Source: Sipunculus nudus
Taxonomy: Eukaryota; Annelida; Sipuncula; Golfingiida; Sipunculidae
Direction: 5' to 3'
DNA: 64,000 bases
Assembly: GCA_026874595.1 (NCBI GenBank)
Contig: CM049311.1
Coordinates: 73,470,953 to 73,534,952 of the forward strand
Shown piece by piece: positions 61,901 through 64,000 of the stretch. Both the position numbers and the translations under genes were made by a program. The notes beneath the pieces were generated by a model. It was not told the DNA's origin. It saw nothing but the letters and a program-made list of their open reading frames with translations, and did no database searches. The first letter of the stretch is position 1; each line of letters opens with the position of its first letter.

Positions 61901-63359
61901 TACACAGGAGGCCAATACTTGTCAGTATCACACCATGTCATAGGATATAACATATAACATGACATCATACATCCTACTGTACACAGGAGGCCAATACTTG
62001 TCAGTATCACACCATGTCATAAGATATAACATATAACATGACATCATACATTCTACTGTACACAGGAGACCAGTACATGTCAGTATCACACCATGTCACA
62101 AGATATAACAAATAACATGACAATTTACATCCTACTGTACACAGGAGGCCAGTACATGTCAGTATCACACCATGTCACCAGATATAACATATAACATGAC
62201 ATCATATATCCTACCGTTCACAGGAGGCCAGTTCATGTCAGTATCACACCATGTCACCAGATATAACATATAACATGACATCATACATCCTACTGTACAC
62301 AGGAGACCAGTACATGTCAGTATCACACCATGTCACAAGATATAACATATAACATGACAATTTACATCCTACTGTACACAGGAGGCCAATACATGTCAGT
62401 ATCACACCATGTCACAAGATATAACATATAACATGACAATTTACATCCTACTGTACACAGGAGGCCAATACATGTCAGTATCACACCATGTCACAAGATA
62501 TAACATATAACATGACATCATATATCCTACTGGACACAGGAGGCCAGTACCTGTCAGTATCACACCATGTCACCAGATATAACATATAACATGACATCAT
62601 ACATCCTACTGTACACAGGAGGCCAGTACATGTCAGTATCACACCATGTCACAAGATATAACATATAACATGACATCATATATCCTACTGGACACAGGAG
62701 GCCAGTACCTGTCAGTATTACACAATGTTATAATAATAACAGATATATCATATAAAATGACAACATATATCGCAGTATAAACGTTTAACGGTAACACAGG
62801 CATGTCAAAACACTCTTTATTAAAAATTTACCGAAAATGCAGCTAATAACTCTTTTCCAGCAGCACTCTTTGCCCCCTCTGTTAACAGTGAAATTGTTCT
62901 GAGAACTATTTCTGTTTTGCTGTATCCAGTAAACACAAGTATGTGACACTGTACAGTTTTTCTGTGGGCAAATATCCAGCATGTAATGAAACATGATAAA
63001 ATCCTTCTTGTATCACCATTTTGATCATGCATGTGTCTCTTTTTGGAGTTATAGACAAATAAATGTGCATTTAATGTTTATAAATACATGTCATCATATA
63101 CATTTATGTGAACAGTTTACACATTAATGTGTATAGGAATAAATAATGAAGAACATTTTATCTGAACATAATTCTTTCCAGTATAGTTACCATTAATACA
63201 CTGTACCACGTTGACCTCCTTGTTTCAGTGACGGGACCACTGATGTTACTCGTACATTCCACTACGGTCAACCAACGGACATGGAGAAGGAGGCGTATAC
63301 ACGTGTACTGATGGGCGTCATAGATCTGGCAACCACGGTCTGGCCGTACGGGCTGCAAG
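13232..63359 (+). CDS. XPNPEP2-like: Secreted Xaa-Pro aminopeptidase (XPNPEP2/APP2-like), 15 exons, 3' end beyond window
   Basis: Metalloprotease of family M24B that removes the N-terminal residue from peptides with proline at position 2. The visible coding sequence is 1519 nt (506 codons) in 15 exons; all introns are GT-AG and all phases join in frame. Residues 1-22 look like a signal peptide (hydrophobic stretch, then CRA before EI), so the product is probably secreted or membrane-anchored like vertebrate APP2 rather than cytosolic like APP1. Then come N-terminal domain I (exons 2-5, motifs ISGFGGSN, AWAVVTD, ALWTDGRY), domain II (exons 6-10, WLYNLRGSD at 245-253) and the start of the pita-bread catalytic domain (exons 11-15). 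H437 in IHYRP, D457 in LLDSGGQY and D468 in DGTTDVTR match the active-site His and first two metal ligands of the family, with the expected 20- and 11-residue spacings. N28 and N58 are N-glycosylation sequons. Family members are about 620-675 aa, so roughly 120-170 residues, including the last three metal ligands, lie to the right. Confidence 0.95.
13831..13872. repeat. (CA)n/(TA)n compound microsatellite
   Basis: CA repeats passing into TA repeats, within intron 1. Confidence 0.9.
14053..14168. repeat. Cluster of short GAGTCC/GGACTCG repeats
   Basis: The words GAGTCC and GGACTC(G) recur in both orientations about every 15-20 bp. This is an internally repetitive low-complexity block within a spurious ORF. 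Confidence 0.6.
14169..15440. other. Intron 1 sequence, nothing recognised
   Basis: AT-rich intronic sequence with no repeat family, exon or RNA gene that I could support. Confidence 0.5.
15441..16135 (-). mobile_element. Family-alpha Helitron-like element, complete short copy
   Basis: Read on the minus strand, the 5' end is TAGCTCAGCTGACTGTAAGT (right edge 16135). The 3' end is CAGCTGAGCGTCATGG, then the palindrome TGGCCCATGGGCCA and ATTG (left edge 15441). Inside is the module with a run of G, CCCCATAGCTC and TCTAGGTCC that recurs in tandem in the adjoining element. No transposase ORF, so non-autonomous. It abuts a second, 3'-incomplete alpha element (16136-19640). Confidence 0.65.
16136..19640 (-). 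mobile_element. Family-alpha Helitron-like element with about 340-bp tandem modules, split by a younger insertion
   Basis: Its 5' end (right edge, 19640) reads TAGCTCAGCTGACTGAAAGT on the minus strand. Modules containing tctaggtccagttgttacga and GATGGCGCCACCAG repeat about every 335-340 bp (16430, 16770, then a partial unit ending at 17068 that resumes at 19499). The younger element 17069-19498 interrupts the last module: agagatttt at 17060-17068 continues as tttataaacctcccaggatg at 19498. The undisrupted module at 16385-16405 shows the original sequence. Confidence 0.65.
17069..19498 (+). mobile_element. Family-alpha Helitron/Helentron-like element, copy alpha-1
   Basis: About 2430 bp. The 5' end TTAGCTCAGCTGACTTTCAG can fold with CTGCTGGGCTA into a hairpin. 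The 3' end is GGCAGCTGAGCGTCA (an inverted copy of GCTCAGCTG), then the palindrome TGACCCATGGGTCA and CTTG. The core (17390-17850) holds about 145-bp tandem modules with AGGTCA-type direct repeats and CACAGGAGCC. No transposase or Rep/helicase coding sequence. The copy at 31930-35558 is nearly identical and of equal length once its own insertion is removed, so both are recent. Confidence 0.78.
20131..20348. mobile_element. MITE-like element with CGGATCCAGA ends
   Basis: The left end cagtggCGGATCCAGAggggg and right end TCTGGATCCGgctctg are inverted repeats. They enclose a G/C-rich stretch and a TA run. Similar ends occur at 26903-27051 and 43428-43686, and the right half recurs at 25147-25262. 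Confidence 0.6.
20466..20530. repeat. (TA)n microsatellite
   Basis: About 32 TA dinucleotides. Confidence 0.96.
21150..23143 (+). mobile_element. Family-beta Helitron/Helentron-like element, copy beta-1
   Basis: The 5' end (TACCCAGACAAAGTCGGGATA) has a short stem, CCC with GGG. The 3' end is GTCTGGGGATAC (an inverted copy of the 5' tip in beta-2), then the hairpin GGCACC-TGC-GGTGCC, AAGAAATGT and CTAG before a host T. A (GCC)n run lies near the 5' end. The core has about 287-bp tandem modules (for example 22159 to 22446) rich in AGGTCAAAGGTCAAGGTCA. It is inserted in the right copy of the 19787-21148 duplication; the left copy (20175-20195) shows the uninterrupted target cattttatct. No transposase ORF. 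Confidence 0.78.
23395..23560 (-). mobile_element. tRNA-like SINE, degraded
   Basis: On the minus strand the sequence begins GGCTTCTATGGTGTCGGCAC and carries GAGTTCGAGTAC, which resembles a pol III B box. It then has GGAAGGCCGTGTCTCACTCA, similar to GGAAGGCCGTG...TTTCATTC in the SINE at 46594, and ends at a G run. The A box is weak, so this is a probable older relative. Confidence 0.45.
23757..23826. repeat. (TA)n microsatellite
   Basis: About 35 TA dinucleotides, abutting the left end of a pogo/Tigger-like element. The element may have inserted into the TA run. Confidence 0.96.
23827..24910. mobile_element. Decayed pogo/Tigger-like DNA transposon
   Basis: The left end CAATGAAACCACGTTGTGTC and right end (reverse complement CAGTAAAACCTTGATGTGTC) are terminal inverted repeats, each followed by GTCGAACTCGG-like repeats. 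The element is flanked by TA, as expected for the Tc1/mariner superfamily. Inside, GGGGCTCGTGAGAAGTACCG near 24404 and other short open stretches could be transposase remains, but the frame is broken and I cannot identify a DDE catalytic motif. Confidence 0.65.
24911..26902. other. Intron 1 sequence with TA and CA microsatellites and a partial repeat
   Basis: A (TA)n run spans about 25076-25146. 25147-25262 resembles 20240-20345 (gcacaatttaagaac, then ATTCTTAG, a C run, then gaatgtctgga and ggctct). A CA run lies at 25384-25400 and a G run near 26216. Nothing else recognised. Confidence 0.6.
26903..27051. mobile_element. MITE-like element with GGCGGATCC ends
   Basis: The left end GGGCGGATCCAGGATTTAGG and right end CATGAATCCGCACC are imperfect inverted repeats. 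They enclose poly-A and poly-C runs. Length about 150 bp, no ORF of its own. Confidence 0.55.
27052..28097. other. Intron 1 sequence, nothing recognised
   Basis: A short GT run near 27153-27170 and no other recognised feature. Confidence 0.5.
28098..28412. repeat. 23-bp minisatellite
   Basis: About 13-14 copies of a unit close to caatataaaatatccacagtaaa, some 140 bp before exon 2. The reverse-strand ORF across it is a shadow of the repeat. Confidence 0.92.
28555..28683 (+). CDS. XPNPEP2-like: Exon 2: start of aminopeptidase P N-terminal domain
   Basis: 43 codons, phase 0 at both ends, acceptor ttctttgcag and donor GGG|gtaagc. It encodes PVPPNRVDTVARVARLREMM and then AYIITLGDGHG. This matches the APP2 stretch running from the conserved LRxxM helix to the AYII strand and the conserved His, where the family usually reads DAHxxEY. 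Confidence 0.93.
28804..28975. repeat. (CT)n and (CA)n microsatellites inside intron 2
   Basis: An interrupted CT run (28804-28851, with more CT to 28922) is followed by a CA run (28934-28975). They fill most of the short intron between exons 2 and 3, ending about 40 bp before the exon 3 acceptor. Confidence 0.95.
29016..29076 (+). CDS. XPNPEP2-like: Exon 3: GF-GS motif of N-terminal domain
   Basis: Starts after ttccttgcag and ends in phase 1 before gtacat. It encodes GGGVSTDGRIKYISGFGGSN. The family consensus here is xxDERRxxIxGFTGSAGT; the Asp, Arg and GF-GS residues are kept, but the stretch before them is glycine-rich and unlike vertebrate APP2. Confidence 0.92.
29077..30039. other. Intron 3, nothing recognised
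   Basis: AT-rich intron with an A-rich low-complexity block near 29641-29706. No repeat family identified. Confidence 0.6.
30040..30144 (+). CDS. XPNPEP2-like: Exon 4: WTDGRY motif
   Basis: Phase 1 at both ends, acceptor atacttacag, donor gtgagt. It encodes AWAVVTDQKAALWTDGRYFL and then QAEQELDCHWLLMRS. This closely follows the family signature (AVVT...A.WTD.RY..QAE.Q.DC.W.L), so the assignment is very secure. Confidence 0.96.
30474..30610. mobile_element. MITE with long terminal inverted repeats
   Basis: The left end reads TATACC then CGACGTAATAAGCGCCC. The right end reads GGGCGCTTATTACGTCG then ATACGGTATA. The inverted repeats are nearly perfect over about 25 bp, with a C run in the middle. 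About 137 bp in intron 4, flanked by TA. Confidence 0.8.
30686..30778 (+). CDS. XPNPEP2-like: Exon 5: end of N-terminal domain I
   Basis: Starts after ttttgaag and ends in phase 1 before gtaagt. It encodes GIDGYPSSSQWIVDQLNPYD, then NAGADPKILEI. This matches the family region VxxWLxxxL...GxDPxLLSI that leads into the first linker. The acceptor has a weak pyrimidine tract, but the phase and homology fit. Confidence 0.9.
30779..31929. other. Left part of intron 5, nothing recognised
   Basis: AT-rich intronic sequence without a recognisable exon, repeat or RNA gene. Confidence 0.5.
31930..35558 (+). mobile_element. Family-alpha Helitron/Helentron-like element, copy alpha-2, carrying a nested insertion
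   Basis: Nearly the same sequence as 17069-19498, from TTAGCTGAGCTGACTTTCAG through the AGGTCA-rich tandem core (32264-32705) to TGACCCATGGGTCACTTG. Without the nested element (34047-35239) it is about 2434 bp, equal to alpha-1. It sits in intron 5, sense to the host gene. The flanks (gggtttt on the left, tatgat on the right) fit insertion between T and T. No coding capacity. Confidence 0.78.
34047..35239 (+). mobile_element. Family-gamma Helitron/Helentron-like element inserted in alpha-2
   Basis: The 5' end GTATCCGCCAAAAC pairs with GTTTTGCGGATAC as a hairpin and is followed by a (GCC)n run. The core holds about 280-bp tandem modules (ATCTCGGGAACCGTTTGAC at 34287 and 34569, diverged at 34848) with the palindrome GGTGGCGCCACC. 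The 3' end is GGCGGAAAC (inverted copy of the 5' tip), the hairpin GTAGTCG-TTTGT-CGACTAC, TCGTATT and CTAG. The paralog alpha-1 has the uninterrupted site aataattcttgcatg near 19170, which fixes both ends exactly. The 197-aa ORF at 34606-35199 lies in the repeats and looks non-coding. Confidence 0.82.
35558..35908 (+). other. Unassigned open reading frame in intron 5
   Basis: An open stretch of about 117 codons beginning directly after the right end of alpha-2 and ending at a stop at 35908. The translation has mixed composition (for example IDDIVRTIDGCGFTSVKGSV and later DHLRELQKRKGLRTRKEIY) and is less biased than the surrounding chance ORFs. I do not recognise a family. It is not needed for the aminopeptidase reading frame and would lack its own start, because the ATG at 35546 lies in the transposon. 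It may be an exon fragment of a captured or broken gene, or chance. Confidence 0.25.
36228..36368 (+). CDS. XPNPEP2-like: Exon 6: start of domain II
   Basis: Acceptor gttttcag, phase 1 at both ends, donor gtgaga. It encodes TWQMYENRLIQKNISMVKVD and then DLIGMIWPEMPPRTNNPIFV. It matches the family pattern TWxxYxxxL...LVDxIWxxRPxxPNxPI. It directly follows intron 5, which is swollen by mobile elements. Confidence 0.95.
36420..36595 (+). mobile_element. MITE-like element, related to the copy at 6554
   Basis: Begins CAGTAGAACATCCGAAATAC and GGACACTGACGGGACC and ends GACAGAGGTGCCCG-like (gaacagaggtgcccgtaagg). The middle aggttatagatttc is shared with 6554-6728 in reverse. It lies 50 bp after the exon 6 donor. 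Confidence 0.65.
36912..37007 (+). CDS. XPNPEP2-like: Exon 7: domain II helix and strand
   Basis: Acceptor catgttaaag, phase 1 at both ends, donor gtaagt. It encodes QRWRDKMNRVVTSMEQKSAD and then IFVMTALDDIA; the split codon with exon 8 makes the Trp of WLYNLRGSD. It matches the family pattern GxxWxxKxxxxRxxMxxxxAxxxxxxALDxIAW. Confidence 0.95.
37008..37689. other. Intron 7, nothing recognised
   Basis: AT-rich intron without identified repeats. Confidence 0.6.
37690..37771 (+). CDS. XPNPEP2-like: Exon 8: WLYNLRGSD signature
   Basis: Enters in phase 1 after atttctaag and leaves in phase 2 before gtaagt. It encodes LYNLRGSDRETSPLFYSYGI, then LHKDWVT. LYNLRGSD and P.F.SY are strongly conserved in the family. 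A Helitron-like element begins only about 30 bp after its donor. Confidence 0.96.
37802..39175 (-). mobile_element. Family-delta Helitron/Helentron-like element, 5'-incomplete
   Basis: Read on the minus strand, its 3' end is CTTCCGGCAAGCGTTCGACC, then TATGGTCG (hairpin CGACC-TAT-GGTCG), T and CTAG at 37802-37805. Tandem modules of about 330 bp carry CAGCGCCCCCTAGCGGCCAT (38263, 38591). It lacks the 5' hairpin seen in its neighbour and abuts it head-to-tail at 39176. It begins 30 bp after the exon 8 donor. Confidence 0.68.
39176..40430 (-). mobile_element. Family-delta Helitron/Helentron-like element, both ends present
   Basis: The 3' end on the minus strand is GCAAGCGCTCGACCTCTGGT then CGTCTAG (CTAG at 39176-39179). 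The 5' end near 40430 is TTTGCCGGAAATC, which folds with GATTTCGGCAA. Modules with CAGCGCCCCCTAG recur at 39507 and 39840. The 5' tip TTGCCGGAA is found inverted near the 3' end of the sibling element (37835-37845). No transposase ORF. Confidence 0.7.
40812..40920 (+). CDS. XPNPEP2-like: Exon 9: domain II strand
   Basis: Acceptor ggtgttcag, enters in phase 2 and leaves in phase 0 before gtagat. It encodes LYVRSVSRLLNDSSVRTHLN, then VNADGSCTGDRKLCVE. In vertebrate APP2 this is the region with a small Cys-bounded loop (SSCTGPMC); the same CTG...C pattern is visible here, which favours APP2 over the cytosolic APP1. Confidence 0.92.
41391..41504 (+). CDS. XPNPEP2-like: Exon 10: end of domain II
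   Basis: 38 codons, phase 0 at both ends, acceptor gttttcttag, donor gtaaga. It encodes VKEYDIAINDITSYSENSSI, then SRIWITPQSTYVIYDRAG. It matches the family pattern YxxxxxxxxxY...RVWI...SYxxY. Conservation is moderate, as usual for this segment. Confidence 0.88.
41505..42038. other. Intron 10, nothing recognised
   Basis: AT-rich intron. The 78-aa ORF over it is a chance frame. Confidence 0.6.
42039..42125 (+). CDS. XPNPEP2-like: Exon 11: entry into catalytic domain
   Basis: 29 codons, phase 0, acceptor cgttttag, donor CAG|gtcagt. It encodes AKRHVENSPIQLMKSMKNDV and then ERRRYRECQ. It matches the family pattern PIxxxKAVKNxxExxxMRxxHxxD, although K-A-V-K-N is here M-K-S-M-K-N. The donor hexamer gtcagt is the same one used by exon 14. 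Confidence 0.92.
42126..42895. other. Intron 11, nothing recognised
   Basis: AT-rich intron without identified repeats. Confidence 0.6.
42896..42946 (+). CDS. XPNPEP2-like: Exon 12: first catalytic-domain helix
   Basis: Short 51-nt exon, phase 0, acceptor ttcccctgcag, donor gtaagt. It encodes VRDSTVVVQFAAFLEKE, matching the family HVRDAVAVxxxxxWLEKE. Confidence 0.94.
43343..43404 (+). CDS. XPNPEP2-like: Exon 13: conserved acidic helix
   Basis: Acceptor gattcgattag, ends in phase 2 before gtcaga. It encodes MNEGREWTEMSAAEEVTRRR, matching the family pattern G.xxTExSAAExxxxFR. The acceptor lacks a long pyrimidine tract, but the phase and homology are consistent. Confidence 0.92.
43428..43686. 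mobile_element. MITE-like element with GGATCCAG ends
   Basis: The left end AATGGTGGATCCAGAAATAT and right end ATCCCCTGGATCCATACC are imperfect inverted repeats. A GT run and a G run lie inside. Same end type as 20131-20348 and 26903-27051. It lies just after exon 13. Confidence 0.55.
43687..44348. other. Intron 13 left part, nothing recognised
   Basis: No exon or repeat family identified. Confidence 0.5.
44371..46398 (+). mobile_element. Family-beta Helitron/Helentron-like element, copy beta-2
   Basis: The 5' end GTATCCCCAGACAAATTC folds with GGGATAC. The 3' end is GTCTGGGGATAC (perfect 12-bp inverse of the 5' tip), hairpin GGCACC-TGC-GGTGCC, AAGAAATGT and CTAG. The core has the same 287-bp AGGTCA-rich modules as beta-1, but with different copy number and internal deletions. 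It is flanked by a 22-bp direct repeat (44349-44370 and 46399-46420, 20 of 22 identical). No transposase ORF. Confidence 0.78.
46594..46985 (+). mobile_element. tRNA-derived SINE
   Basis: The tRNA-like head begins GGCATCTGTGGCTCAGGGGT and contains an A box (TGGCTCAGGGGTAGA, 46602-46616). A B box GAGTTCGAATCTC lies at 46655-46667. The head is followed by a tRNA-unrelated body with a long G run near 46788-46804. The tail end is uncertain. It is not a functional tRNA gene because the acceptor and anticodon stems do not close. Confidence 0.72.
47242..47391 (+). CDS. XPNPEP2-like: Exon 14: active-site His and first metal-binding Asp
   Basis: Acceptor attttgtttcag, phase 2 in and out, donor CCT|gtcagt. 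It encodes DAQYNHGVSFNTISAVGPNA, then AVIHYRPSNATNARITKDKV and FLLDSGGQYL. H437 and D457 of the predicted protein correspond to the catalytic His and first metal-ligand Asp of aminopeptidase P. The last 13 nt of this exon are the seed of the 79-bp repeat that fills the next intron. Confidence 0.97.
47379..62779 (+). repeat. 79-bp minisatellite array, about 195 copies, made from the exon 14/intron 14 junction
   Basis: The unit is the last 13 nt of exon 14 (GAGGCCAGTACCT) plus the first 66 nt of intron 14, which run from gtcagt to a terminal acag. Starts of GAGGCC lie exactly 79 bp apart (47379, 47458, ... 48721, 48800, 48879). The last recognisable start is 62698, followed by a decayed copy to about 62779. 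Copies differ by a few substitutions (ACATG, ACTTG or ACCTG after GCCAGT; ATAAG, CAAG or CCAG after CATGT), and a few are shortened (aggagagaat copies near 51330, 54251, 55435, 58593 and 59777). The array occupies about 97% of intron 14 and ends about 450 bp before exon 15. Reverse-strand ORFs within it are shadows. Confidence 0.97.
53920..62605 (+). repeat. Higher-order tandem duplication of 4343 bp (about 55 units) within the array
   Basis: Rare variant units recur at an offset of 4343 bp: the aggagaccag variant at 57721 and 62064, the tggacacag variant at 58188 and 62531, and the gagaat unit at 54251 and about 58593. The copies are approximately 53920-58262 and 58263-62605, and look nearly identical. 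A shorter 1184-bp (15-unit) duplication is nested inside (54251 to 55435). An older offset of about 2.9-3.1 kb is visible further left (for example the tgccaatacatgtgag variant at 49671 and 52592). Confidence 0.85.
62780..63228. other. Intron 14 distal part, nothing recognised
   Basis: Unique-looking AT-rich sequence between the array and exon 15. Reverse-strand ORFs here have no recognised similarity. Confidence 0.6.
63229..63359 (+). CDS. XPNPEP2-like: Exon 15: second metal-binding Asp
   Basis: Acceptor ccttgtttcag, enters in phase 2 and leaves in phase 1 before gtttgt. It encodes DGTTDVTRTFHYGQPTDMEK, then EAYTRVLMGVIDLATTVWPY and GLQG. D468 in DGTTDVTR is the second metal ligand. It matches APP2 (WDGTTDITRTVHWGTP...KEAYTRVLxGxIDL) almost residue for residue. 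The gene continues to the right. Confidence 0.97.
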
Positions 63360-64000
63360 GTTTGTCTTGTGCAGCGCTCTCACGGGCATGCGTACTAGGC
63401 ACAATGATCGTCTATTTCGTTCTTGTCTCATGAAATAGCTACACGATACAAACAATAGATAAAGACAGGAGGTTCTGAGAGGAACCTTTCTGTTAGAGAA
63501 ACATTAACCCCATATTAATATGAATTTCTTCGCGATGCACCCCCTCCTCGAATATCAAATGCCAGGCGTCGCCGATAGTCCTCACTACTTCGATTGGCAA
63601 GGTCTTTGTTTCTATTATGACGTTTTTTCCGCCTCCCTTTCTTAACCCTCTTCTTATATTAAGTTTAGCGTATGCTTTTACATGTAGATGGCGGTATCTG
63701 TTAAAAGAGGATGCAGATAGCCATACATTGAAAAAAATTGTATTTTTCAATTGTCATGGATTAAAGTTAAGTTGACTGAATACTGGAATTATCATTAAAC
63801 CACCGCACCCTGAAAAACATTAATCCAATTTTGCGCAGATTGTCATTATGTATAAGCCTCTGATGAAGCATTGGCACGATAACCCCAAGTCCCATCCCCG
63901 GACAATCGATGAGTAAAGCGATCAGCTATGTTCGGGCTCAATCCCCGGTTTTGCTATGTTATGATTACTATTTGTTCAATATATTTAAGATAAATACGTT
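63360..64000. other. Start of intron 15, nothing recognised
   Basis: The donor gtttgt at 63360 opens the intron. No further exon is visible. A chance 85-aa reverse ORF spans 63493-63750. Confidence 0.55.

Noticed and set aside
47379-62779. CRISPR-like array
   Set aside because: Eukaryotic intron; repeats are contiguous with no unique spacers and no cas genes.

Overview
The window is eukaryotic, intron-rich, AT-rich DNA, most probably from a mollusc and likely a bivalve. The grounds are GT-AG introns, tRNA-like SINEs, MITEs, long dinucleotide runs and the AGGTCA-rich tandem elements I associate with bivalve genomes; the species is not determined. There is no operon structure and no ribosome binding site. 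Nearly all short ORFs on both strands are chance or repeat shadows.

One protein-coding gene is clearly supported. It is a plus-strand secreted Xaa-Pro aminopeptidase (XPNPEP2/APP2-like, M24B family) that starts near 13.2 kb and runs off the right edge. I rebuilt 15 exons (13232-63359) whose phases all join without a break, giving 506 codons. The protein has an N-terminal signal peptide, both creatinase/aminopeptidase-P N-terminal modules, the WLYNLRGSD segment, the active-site histidine (IHYRP) and the first two metal-binding aspartates (DSGGQY and DGTTDVTR). The remaining metal ligands (His, Glu, Glu) and any C-terminal anchor lie beyond the window.

Layout. 1-13231: upstream non-coding DNA with microsatellites, two MITEs, a 330-bp tandem duplication and remnants of Helitron-like ends. 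13232-28554: exon 1 and a 15-kb intron 1 holding nested mobile elements, SINEs and a pogo/Tigger-like element. 28555-30778: exons 2-5. 30779-36227: intron 5, holding a 2.4-kb Helitron-like element with a second one inserted into it. 36228-43404: exons 6-13, with a tandem pair of minus-strand Helitron-like elements in intron 8. 43405-47241: intron 13 with another such element and a SINE. 47242-47391: exon 14. 47392-63228: intron 14, about 97% of which is one 79-bp tandem array. 63229-63359: exon 15, then the start of intron 15.

Two things stand out. (1) The array in intron 14 is built from the gene's own splice junction. Its unit is the last 13 nt of exon 14 plus the first 66 nt of the intron, so about 195 units each carry a copy of the 5' splice site and an AG resembling a 3' splice site. 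The array also has higher-order structure, including a 4343-bp tandem duplication. (2) At least four families of Helitron/Helentron-like non-autonomous elements share one architecture: a 5' hairpin, an inverted copy of the 5' tip near the 3' end, a 3' hairpin followed by CTAG (or CTTG/ATTG), and insertion between T and T. One insertion is proven by an empty paralogous site inside the window. Two of the families share a tandem core rich in AGGTCA direct repeats, the half-site of nuclear receptors.
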